This document shows, one piece after another, positions 1 to 5,799 of a DNA stretch of 5,799 bases. Source of the DNA: Opitutia bacterium (GTDB lineage Bacteria; Verrucomicrobiota; Verrucomicrobiia; Opitutales; Seribacteraceae); assembly GCA_018695085.1 (NCBI GenBank), contig JABHOU010000611.1, forward strand, positions 1 through 5,799, given 5' to 3'. The notes beneath the pieces are model-generated. The model was not told the DNA's origin. It ran no database searches and was given only the letters and a program-made list of their open reading frames with translations. Made by a program: the position numbers and the translations under genes. Position 1 is the first letter of the stretch. The number at the start of each line of letters is the position of its first letter.

Positions 1-642
1 GAACTGGCCGCCCGTATGCAGATGTCCATCCCCGAGGTCACCGATCTATCCAAGGAGCCTACATCCATCCTCAAGGCCTACAGTGCCGACGACACCAAGA
101 ACAAGGATCGGGCCGGCTTCGGACGCAACTGCATCCTCGCCCGGCGTCTCCTGGAAAAAGGTGTCCGCTTCGTCCAGCTATTCAATGGCTCCTACGCCAT
201 GGGTGAAGGCGTCGGCAATTGGGACGGGCACAAGACGATCGAAAGCCAGTACCCCGGTCACGCCCACATCCTCGATCAGCCTGCCGCCGCCCTCATTCGC
301 GACCTCAAGGCCCGCGGGTTACTGGACGACGTCCTGGTGGTCTGGTGCACCGAGTTCGGCCGCATGCCCACTTTTCAAAAAGGAGCCAGCGGACGGGACC
401 ACAACCCCTTCGGCTTCACGGCATGGCTGGCGGGAGCGGGCGTCAACGCCCCCTTCACCTACGGCGCCACCGACGAATTCGGTTGGAAGGCGGAAAAGGA
501 CGTCCTCAGCCTGCACGACTTCCACGCCACCATCCTTCACTTGCTTGGCCTCGACCACGAGCGCCTATCCTATTACCACAACGGTATCGAGCGACGACTG
601 ACCGATGTCCATGGGCACGTCATCAACCAGATCCTTGCCTAG
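1..642 (+). CDS. DUF1501 family protein, C-terminal part (5' end outside window)
   Basis: The frame is open from base 1, so the gene enters the window already in progress; 213 codons and a TAG stop are visible. The ATG at 16 is probably internal, because complete family members have about 250 more residues before this point (compare the full paralogue at 3483). Visible family landmarks, numbered from base 1, are NWDGH (73-77), the EFGRMP block (118-123), GRDHN (131-135), GATDEFG (155-161), HDFHATILHLLG (172-183) and RLTDVHG (199-205). DUF1501 (COG4102) proteins are predicted to have an alkaline-phosphatase-like fold; the conserved Asp and His residues are candidate metal ligands (inference). 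Substrate is unknown. The visible part resembles the C-terminal half of the 3483 gene but is clearly divergent, so it is a separate subfamily and not a recent duplicate. Third codon positions are strongly G/C biased. An export signal would lie upstream and cannot be seen. The stop lies 12 bases before the next gene, which suggests cotranscription. Confidence 0.9.
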   Translation, partial: ELAARMQMSIPEVTDLSKEPTSILKAYSADDTKNKDRAGFGRNCILARRLLEKGVRFVQLFNGSYAMGEGVGNWDGHKTIESQYPGHAHILDQPAAALIRDLKARGLLDDVLVVWCTEFGRMPTFQKGASGRDHNPFGFTAWLAGAGVNAPFTYGATDEFGWKAEKDVLSLHDFHATILHLLGLDHERLSYYHNGIERRLTDVHGHVINQILA

Positions 643-654
643 GATTTCCGAACC

Positions 655-3429
655 ATGTTACGCCCACCATCAATCACCCAAAAAACCAAGCTTGCTCTTG
701 CGGGGTTCGTCTTGTCAGGCGCGTTATCCATAACCCATGCCAAGCAGGAGGTGAGATTCAACAACGACGTCCTGCCAATACTATCGGAAAATTGCTTTGA
801 ATGTCATGGACCCGACAAGGCTGCAAGAAAGGCAGACATGCGACTGGACCGCAAGGGAGGGAACAAGGATTGGCCCGCTCTTGTAAAACGCATCACTTCA
901 AGGGACCCCGAGGAGAAAATGCCTCCCCCGAAGACAGGGAAAAAATTAAAACCAGTACAAATCGGGATGCTTCGAAAGTGGGTCAAAAGTGGATCAAAGT
1001 ACGAGCAGCACTGGGCCTTCCAACCCATCTATGACGCCAAACCTCCCCCGACGAAGGAGACCGACCTGACTGAAATTGACCGCTTTATCACCTCGAGATT
1101 GGAAGAGTCCGGCTTGGAACTATCAGATCCGGTTTCACGAACTAAATTGATCCGCAGGGCCACCTTCGACCTCACCGGATTGCCACCCTCATGGAACGAG
1201 GTTGAAGCCTTCGTCAAGGACAGCAGTCCCGATGCCTTCGCCAAGGTTGTCGACCGGTTGCTCGAATCTTCGGCCTACGGGGAAAGGTGGGGACGCCATT
1301 GGTTGGATCTTGCCCGGTACGCTGACACGCGTGGTGGCAGCGCAATCGGATTCAAGAGGTTTCCGTTTTCATACACCTACCGCGACTACGTGATCGGGGC
1401 ATTCAATTCCGACTTGCCCTACGACAGGTTTATCCATGAACAACTGGCCGCCGACCAGTTGCAACTTCCCGAAGACGATCCTTCCTTGGCCGGGCTTGGA
1501 TTCCTTACGGTTGGACAACGTTTTCGCAACCGCCACGACCGACTCGATGACCGCATCGACGTCATCACCCGGGGCATGCTCGGGCTGACAGTAACATGCG
1601 CCCGATGTCATGACCACAAATTCGACCCAATCCCGACCACCGATTATTATTCCCTGCATGCAACCTTAGCAAATAGTCGCGTACCGTACGAACTGCCTTT
1701 GGTTGGCAAGCCCAACATCTCCGAAAAATACCTCGACGAAATGGCTATTCTTGAGAAAAGACGAGATGACGTCATTCGCGAGCAGGGCGATGTCTTTCGG
1801 GGCAGGCTTCGCATGCAGGTGGGGATTTATCTGCATGAGTTGGCAAAGGGAGTGCCTGAACAGGATACCTCAACCATGTTTCTTTCCTACCGGACAGAAG
1901 ACATCCGCCCGCTGGTATTGGAAGGTTGGCGCAAGTATTTGCAGTCACTAACCGAGAACGATCCGGTTTTCGGACCGTGGCACCAACTGTCCAAATTCGA
2001 TGCGGAGGGATTTCAAGATGCGTGCATGAAACTTTTGCTCGAATTGAAAAAGCAAAATGGTGATCCGAAGAAGTTTGCCACGGAACAAAACTTCGGCAAC
2101 AAGGCGCCAAAATGGAATCCCCGCGTCCTTAATGCCCTGGAGGCGGGGAAACCCAAGTCATTCCTCGAGGTGGCCAAGGTGTATGGCAAGATTTTCACCG
2201 AGGCGCAACGGCGCTGGTTGACGTCGCTACTCCATGCCTCCGAGGAAGCCGCACCAGGAGGAAAGGTGGTGCCCGATCAGGATGGCAGCCACAAGGTGAT
2301 CAATAGCGCAATCGAACGCCAACTGCGCCACCATCTCCACGACCCCGCATCGCCAACCTCAATTACTTTTAATGACCGCAGGGACTTTGGCATCCTTAAC
2401 CGGGGAGTAAGGGATGCAACAAATGGAATGATGGTCACGGACATCGAAAACTTGAACCTCACCGGTAAAGCGCCTCCGCGGGCCATGGTCTTGCGAGAAA
2501 CAGGCAAGGAAGAGAAGGCGCATGTCTTTCTTCGGGGCAATCCGATTGCTCGCGGCGAAGTGGTCGAACCCCGGTTCCTTTCCGCATTGTCCGGTGACAA
2601 CCCGGAACGGTTTGCGGATGAAGAACGTCGCCTGGGCTTGGCTCGGGAGATCACAAACCCTGACAATCCGCTCACCCGGCGAGTGATTGTGAACTGGGTC
2701 TGGCTACAGCACTTTGGGCGTGGGTTGGTCCGTACACCGGATGATTTTGGCACCCGTGGAGATCCACCCACCCACCCCGAGCTACTGGATTTTCTAGCCG
2801 TTAAACTTCTTGAAGACAAATGGTCGCTAAAGAAATTGCACCGCCGAATCATGCTCACCGCCGTCTATCAGCAGGAATCTTTGGAGAAACGTTCGGCCCG
2901 GGAAAAAGATCCCGACAATGTGCTTCTCTGGCGAATGCCCACGCGCATGTTGCGAATGGAAGCGATGCGTGATTCCATGCTTGCTGCCAGCGGGGAGCTT
3001 AAACGCACTGCGGGCGGGCGTCCCTTCGAGGAAAATGCGGACCGGGCCATCCCGCGCCGCACCGTATACGCTTTCGTAAATCGTGACGTAATCTCGAAGC
3101 TTGCCAGCACCTTCAACGGGGCGGATCCAGCCGCCTGCACGGTAAAGCGACCGGACACCATGGTTCCCCAGCAAACGTTGTTCGCCTTGAATTCAGCTTT
3201 CATTCAGGATCGGGCAAAAGCCCTTTTGAGGCTCACGAAAATCAAGCAGGCCGAATCGGAGGAAGACCGGGTGCGCATGATTTACCGGCAAATCCACTCC
3301 AGGGCACCGGATGCCAGTGAGATTAAAGAGACATTGGCCTTTTTAAAGCAGGAAGGGAATCTTGAAAAGAATCGTCAACAGTTTGTGCATGCCCTCCTGG
3401 CATCAAACGAATTTCACTTTGTGGATTGA
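655..3429 (+). CDS. PSCyt1-DUF1549-DUF1553 multidomain protein, exported c-type cytochrome-like
   Basis: Complete 924-residue protein. Residues 1-29 look like a Sec signal peptide (basic start, hydrophobic stretch, THA before the likely cut). PSCyt1 follows at about 33-125, with C47-FE-C50-H51 as a haem c attachment motif and the KMPPP segment at 88-92, where Met89 is a plausible axial ligand. DUF1549 (PSCyt2) spans about 138-345 and includes RWGRHWLDLARYADT (211-225) and a second CxxCH at 315-319 within CARCHDHKFDPIP. DUF1553 (PSD1) spans about 625-855, with VFLRGNP (624-630), NPLTRRVIVN (671-680), HFGRGLVRTPDDFG (686-699) and PTHPELLDFLA (705-715). The middle, about 345-620, is less conserved. 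The family is typical of planctomycetes and verrucomicrobia and usually sits next to a DUF1501 gene, as here on both sides. Electron transfer coupled to carbohydrate breakdown has been proposed for such proteins, but no reaction is established. AGGA at 641-644, overlapping the upstream stop, is the only ribosome-site-like sequence. PSCyt1 seems to lack a short segment after RLD (see findings). Confidence 0.95.
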   Translation: MLRPPSITQKTKLALAGFVLSGALSITHAKQEVRFNNDVLPILSENCFECHGPDKAARKADMRLDRKGGNKDWPALVKRITSRDPEEKMPPPKTGKKLKPVQIGMLRKWVKSGSKYEQHWAFQPIYDAKPPPTKETDLTEIDRFITSRLEESGLELSDPVSRTKLIRRATFDLTGLPPSWNEVEAFVKDSSPDAFAKVVDRLLESSAYGERWGRHWLDLARYADTRGGSAIGFKRFPFSYTYRDYVIGAFNSDLPYDRFIHEQLAADQLQLPEDDPSLAGLGFLTVGQRFRNRHDRLDDRIDVITRGMLGLTVTCARCHDHKFDPIPTTDYYSLHATLANSRVPYELPLVGKPNISEKYLDEMAILEKRRDDVIREQGDVFRGRLRMQVGIYLHELAKGVPEQDTSTMFLSYRTEDIRPLVLEGWRKYLQSLTENDPVFGPWHQLSKFDAEGFQDACMKLLLELKKQNGDPKKFATEQNFGNKAPKWNPRVLNALEAGKPKSFLEVAKVYGKIFTEAQRRWLTSLLHASEEAAPGGKVVPDQDGSHKVINSAIERQLRHHLHDPASPTSITFNDRRDFGILNRGVRDATNGMMVTDIENLNLTGKAPPRAMVLRETGKEEKAHVFLRGNPIARGEVVEPRFLSALSGDNPERFADEERRLGLAREITNPDNPLTRRVIVNWVWLQHFGRGLVRTPDDFGTRGDPPTHPELLDFLAVKLLEDKWSLKKLHRRIMLTAVYQQESLEKRSAREKDPDNVLLWRMPTRMLRMEAMRDSMLAASGELKRTAGGRPFEENADRAIPRRTVYAFVNRDVISKLASTFNGADPAACTVKRPDTMVPQQTLFALNSAFIQDRAKALLRLTKIKQAESEEDRVRMIYRQIHSRAPDASEIKETLAFLKQEGNLEKNRQQFVHALLASNEFHFVD

Positions 3430-3482
3430 GCTAGCAAGGATCAATTAATCATTACATTTTCGAAGTTGGACCCGAGCAAACA
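3430..3482 (+). other. 53-base AT-rich intergenic spacer
   Basis: This is the longest gap in the window, about 40 percent G+C by hand count, clearly lower than the flanking genes. I see no stem followed by a T tract, so no intrinsic terminator between the DUF1553 and DUF1501 genes. The AT-rich stretch at about 3441-3460 could hold a weak promoter, but no convincing -35/-10 pair was found. A short GAG at 3474-3476 sits six bases before the ATG at 3483 and is the only possible, weak ribosome-binding element. An AAGGA at 3436-3440 is too far upstream to serve that start. Confidence 0.5.
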
Positions 3483-4871
3483 ATGAACGACCACGGAATT
3501 GACCTGCTTTCTCGCCGTCGTTTTCTTCGACGAAACGCGTTGGGCATTGGTTTGGTCGGTTTGTCGCAAATTCTCACTGGGAAATCGTTCGCCGGCATCC
3601 ACTCCCCCGGCAAGGCAAAATCCGTCATCCAGGTATTCCTGAACGGTGGAATGTCACAGGTCGACACCTTTGACCCAAAACCGGAACTGACGCGTATGGC
3701 GGGTAAAAAACTGCCATATGACAACCTGCAGACTGAACGCCGGACCGGGGTCGCCCTCCCCTCGCCCTTCACTTTCAAGCAATATGGCCAAAGCGGGATT
3801 CCCGTCAGCGACATCTTTCCCCACCTTGCCAAGTGTGTCGACAAGATGGCAGTGATTCGTTCGATGCGCGCCGAACTGCCGAGCCACGAAATGTCCCTAA
3901 TGCTTATGAACTCTGGGAGTCAGCGCCTAGTTCGGCCGAGCTTGGGCGCTTGGTTGAACTGGGGCATGGGTTCCGAAAATGCAAACCTGCCCGGCTATAT
4001 CGCCCTATGTCCCGGTGGCATGCCGGTTGGAGGTGCAAACAACTGGCGCTCGGCGTTTCTTCCGGGCGTCCACCAGGGAACCTACGTTCACACCGAGGGG
4101 AACGACCCGCAAAATCTCATCGCCCATATCCGCAACCGTCGCCTCTCCGGACAGGAGCAGGAACGACAGTTTGAATTCCTGCGCAAACTGAATAAACGAC
4201 ATCTTCAGGCCCGACCGGAGGATATGTCACTGGAAGCCCGCATCGAATCCTTTGAAATGGCGTATCGTATGCAAACGGAAGCAACCGATGCCTTCGATGT
4301 CGGACGTGAACCCAAGTCCATTCGGGAGACGTATGGCAAGGGCCCGCAGAACCAGCAGCTTCTGATGGCTCGCAGATTAGTTGAGCGCGGAGTCCGCTTT
4401 GTACAGGTCTGGCACGGCAACTCGCAGCCTTGGGACAGCCACGGCAACATAAAATCCGCCCACCGAAAGGTGGCCAACCAATGTGACCAAGGTCTCGCCG
4501 CGCTCATCATGGACCTCGAACAACGCGGCATGCTTGATGAAACCCTCATCGTTTGTTCGGGAGAATTCGGGCGCACCCCAACCGTCGAGCTGGGAATCTC
4601 CGGCGGAGGAGCCACTGCAGGTCGAGACCATAACCACTGGGGCTTTTCCCTCTGGATGGCCGGAGGCGGAATCAAGGGAGGAACCGTGTACGGGGCCACC
4701 GACGACTTTGGGTTCAAGGCTGTGGAAAACCCCGTGTCCATTCACGACCTCCACGCCACCATTCTGCATCTTTTGGGAATCAATCACAAACACTTCACCT
4801 ACCGGTACGCCGGGCGCGATTTCAGGCTGACCGACGTCCACGGGCGGGTCGTCAAAGATGTCGTTGCTTGA
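3483..4871 (+). CDS. DUF1501 family protein, Tat-exported
   Basis: Complete 462-residue protein of ordinary length for the family. The start is firm: the frame runs upstream to a TAG at 3432-3434 with no other usable start. Residues 10-16 (SRRRFLR) match the twin-arginine consensus, followed by a hydrophobic stretch (about 19-31) and a possible signal-peptidase site after SFA (35-37), so the protein should leave the cytoplasm folded. Landmarks are NGGMSQVDTFDPKP (54-67), PWDSHGN (316-322), GEFGRTP (360-366), GRDHNHWGFS (380-389), YGATDDFGF (403-411), HDLHATILHLLG (421-432) and FRLTDVHG (447-454). DUF1501 (COG4102) belongs with alkaline-phosphatase-like folds; Asp61, Asp318, His320, Asp382, His383 and His421/His424 are candidate metal or catalytic residues (inference). 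The substrate is unknown. Such genes usually pair with a PSCyt1/DUF1553 gene, which is the gene directly upstream. The next gene begins 14 bases after the stop. Confidence 0.95.
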   Translation: MNDHGIDLLSRRRFLRRNALGIGLVGLSQILTGKSFAGIHSPGKAKSVIQVFLNGGMSQVDTFDPKPELTRMAGKKLPYDNLQTERRTGVALPSPFTFKQYGQSGIPVSDIFPHLAKCVDKMAVIRSMRAELPSHEMSLMLMNSGSQRLVRPSLGAWLNWGMGSENANLPGYIALCPGGMPVGGANNWRSAFLPGVHQGTYVHTEGNDPQNLIAHIRNRRLSGQEQERQFEFLRKLNKRHLQARPEDMSLEARIESFEMAYRMQTEATDAFDVGREPKSIRETYGKGPQNQQLLMARRLVERGVRFVQVWHGNSQPWDSHGNIKSAHRKVANQCDQGLAALIMDLEQRGMLDETLIVCSGEFGRTPTVELGISGGGATAGRDHNHWGFSLWMAGGGIKGGTVYGATDDFGFKAVENPVSIHDLHATILHLLGINHKHFTYRYAGRDFRLTDVHGRVVKDVVA

Positions 4872-4885
4872 ACAAAAACAACTTT

Positions 4886-5719
4886 ATGAAAACCATTGCC
4901 TACCTCTTCCTACTGTTTGCATTTGTCACTCAACTTGCCGCCAAGACGGATACCTGGCCCGTCTACGCCTTTCAGAACGGAGTTCACTTCAAGACCACTG
5001 CGGATCGCGTCAAGGTCGTCAAGGAACTGGGCTACGACGGGATCGGGTCGGCCAAGCTTGCCCAGAGCGACCTTCCCCTCCCCCAGCGCCTCAAGCTCTA
5101 CGACGAGGCCGGACTGAAACTCTTCAGCTTCTACGTCGGCGGTCGACTGGGAGCCAACGGGCATAGCTACGGCAAGGAAATCAGCCAAGCCATCAAAGAG
5201 CTCAAGGGACGGGATACTATTCTCGAGTTGTTCGTCCAGGGAAACAAGAAGAGCAACACCGACGAGCAGGCAGTCGCCTTTGTTCGGGAGATCGCCGACC
5301 AAGCCAAGGAGTCCGGCCTGCGCATCGTGCTCTATCCACATGCAGGATTTTACATCGACACCTTGGGAGACGCCGTTCGGGTGGCCCGCAAGTGCAAGCG
5401 CGACAACGTCGGGGTCATGTTCAACCTATGCCACTACTTGAAGGTCGAACCGAAGACCGACCTCAAGACCGCCCTCACCGATGCCAAGCCACTCCTTTGG
5501 CAGGTCAGCACCAATGGAGCGAAGAAAGGGGGGAACAGCTGGGGCCAACTCATCCAAACCCTCGATCGGGGAGACTACGACCAGAAGGCCCTTTTTCAAA
5601 TGCTTCGTGAGCTCGGTTTCCAAGGGAACGTCGGATTCCAGTGCTACGCCATCCGGGGAGACTCGCGCGACAACCTCAAGAGATCCATCGGGGCTTGGAA
5701 CAAGCTGCATTCGAAGTAA
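4886..5719 (+). CDS. secreted sugar-phosphate isomerase/epimerase-like TIM barrel protein
   Basis: The protein is 277 residues from the ATG at 4886. I chose this start because it gives a compact signal peptide (MKTIAYLFLLFAFVTQLAA, cut near residue 19). A TTG at 4868, overlapping the previous stop, would add six polar residues. The mature part resembles the xylose-isomerase-like TIM barrel superfamily (COG1082): KELGYDGIG (46-54), a strand with LELFVQG (113-119), VLYPHAG (148-154), VGVMFNLCHYLKVEP (175-189) and VGFQCYAIRGD (249-259), with a C-terminal SIGAWNKL helix (267-274). His152, Asn180, His183 and Gln252 sit where metal ligands would be expected. Asn and Gln replace the usual Asp and Glu, so metal binding or catalysis may differ from classic isomerases. 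Fold-level assignment is fairly safe; the substrate is unknown. Exported members of this superfamily are common in planctomycetes and verrucomicrobia. There is no clear Shine-Dalgarno sequence, only A-rich DNA. The gene follows DUF1501 by 14 bases and precedes the next gene by 7, so translational coupling is likely. Confidence 0.88.
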   Translation: MKTIAYLFLLFAFVTQLAAKTDTWPVYAFQNGVHFKTTADRVKVVKELGYDGIGSAKLAQSDLPLPQRLKLYDEAGLKLFSFYVGGRLGANGHSYGKEISQAIKELKGRDTILELFVQGNKKSNTDEQAVAFVREIADQAKESGLRIVLYPHAGFYIDTLGDAVRVARKCKRDNVGVMFNLCHYLKVEPKTDLKTALTDAKPLLWQVSTNGAKKGGNSWGQLIQTLDRGDYDQKALFQMLRELGFQGNVGFQCYAIRGDSRDNLKRSIGAWNKLHSK

Positions 5720-5726
5720 TCGCACC

Positions 5727-5799
5727 ATGAAGCTTTACTTTGCGGGGGCTATCCGCGGCGGGCGACAGGACGCCTCGACCTACCACGCTATGATCGCCC
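5727..5799 (+). CDS. nucleoside 2-deoxyribosyltransferase / DNPH1-like N-hydrolase, N-terminal fragment
   Basis: Only the first 24 codons lie in the window; the gene runs off the right edge. The start MKLYFAGAIRGGRQDASTYH closely resembles the N-terminus of the nucleoside 2-deoxyribosyltransferase superfamily. It is especially close to the 2'-deoxynucleoside 5'-phosphate N-hydrolase branch (DNPH1/Rcl), where a beta strand leads into a GSIRGGR-type loop that contacts the nucleotide phosphate. Here that loop is GAIRGGR (7-13), followed by Asp15 and Tyr19. Known members of that branch split deoxynucleoside monophosphates into a base and 2-deoxyribose 5-phosphate; whether this one does so cannot be judged without the catalytic Asp and Glu further downstream. 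There is no signal peptide, so it is expected to be cytoplasmic, unlike its upstream neighbours. It begins 7 bases after the preceding stop, with no strong ribosome-binding site (GAAG at 5713-5716 at best). Confidence 0.75.
   Translation, partial: MKLYFAGAIRGGRQDASTYHAMIA

Noticed and set aside
219..800. A 193-codon + strand open frame overlapping the end of the first DUF1501 gene and the start of the DUF1553 gene
   Set aside because: Its translation is Arg/Pro/His-rich with no recognisable domain, and it lies across two well-supported genes in another frame. It is a by-product of high G+C codon use.
2692..2703. NWVW in the DUF1553 domain (residues 680-683) where I recall NRVW as common, a one-base C-to-T difference
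   Set aside because: I am not certain that Arg is invariant in this subfamily, and the surrounding motif is intact, so it may be normal variation.
2277..2858. A 193-codon antisense open frame inside the DUF1553 gene
   Set aside because: It is Ser/Arg-rich and low in complexity, has no domain, and lies wholly opposite the conserved DUF1553 coding region.
3426..3458. Possible sigma-70-like promoter (TTGAGC with TACATT) in the AT-rich spacer
   Set aside because: The -10 match is partial, and the spacing is about 21 bases, which is too long. I could not support it beyond AT-richness.
4205..4841. Two long antisense frames opposite the DUF1501 C-terminal region
   Set aside because: The sense strand there carries the conserved GEFGRTP, GRDHN and HDLHATILH motifs; the antisense products show no family features.
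4863..4882. Small inverted repeat GTTG...CAAC around the DUF1501 stop codon
   Set aside because: The stem is only four base pairs with a 12-base loop and no T tract, so it is not a credible terminator.
4868..4888. TTG start at 4868 overlapping the DUF1501 stop codon
   Set aside because: The ATG at 4886 gives a cleaner signal peptide, and the extra residues (MNKNNF) add nothing typical. The TTG has no ribosome-binding sequence. It remains a minor alternative.

Overview
The window looks like a piece of a planctomycete or verrucomicrobial chromosome. The main reason is the pairing of a large exported protein that carries PSCyt1, DUF1549 (PSCyt2) and DUF1553 (PSD1) domains with Tat-exported DUF1501 proteins. 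These families are heavily expanded in Planctomycetota and Verrucomicrobiota and are uncommon elsewhere. I cannot settle on one of the two phyla from the sequence alone. The weak or absent Shine-Dalgarno signals fit either.

All recognisable genes are on the + strand and tightly packed, so this reads as one operon-like block. Positions 1-642 hold the C-terminal half of a DUF1501 protein whose start lies upstream of the window. After 12 bases comes a complete 924-residue PSCyt1-DUF1549-DUF1553 protein (655-3429) with two CxxCH motifs. After a 53-base AT-rich spacer comes a second, complete DUF1501 protein (3483-4871) with a textbook Tat signal. After 14 more bases there is a predicted secreted sugar-phosphate isomerase/epimerase-like TIM barrel (4886-5719). 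Seven bases later starts a 5'-nucleotide deoxyribosyltransferase/N-hydrolase-like gene (5727 to the window edge).

How the genes work together is inference. The cytochrome-like protein and the two DUF1501 proteins (alkaline-phosphatase-like fold) would act outside the cytoplasm. The first would travel by Sec, where haem c can be attached, and the complete DUF1501 protein would travel by Tat, already folded. The isomerase-like protein also has an export signal. The last gene has no signal and should be cytoplasmic, so it is either unrelated or handles a downstream product. No substrate can be assigned from the sequence.

No RNA genes, mobile elements, CRISPR arrays, convincing terminators or strong promoters were seen, and no gene-free stretch exceeds 53 bases. 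The points most worth checking are an apparently shortened PSCyt1 domain, altered metal-site positions in the exported TIM barrel, a codon-composition shift between the outer genes and the central pair, and the repeated use of two divergent DUF1501 paralogues around one DUF1553 protein.
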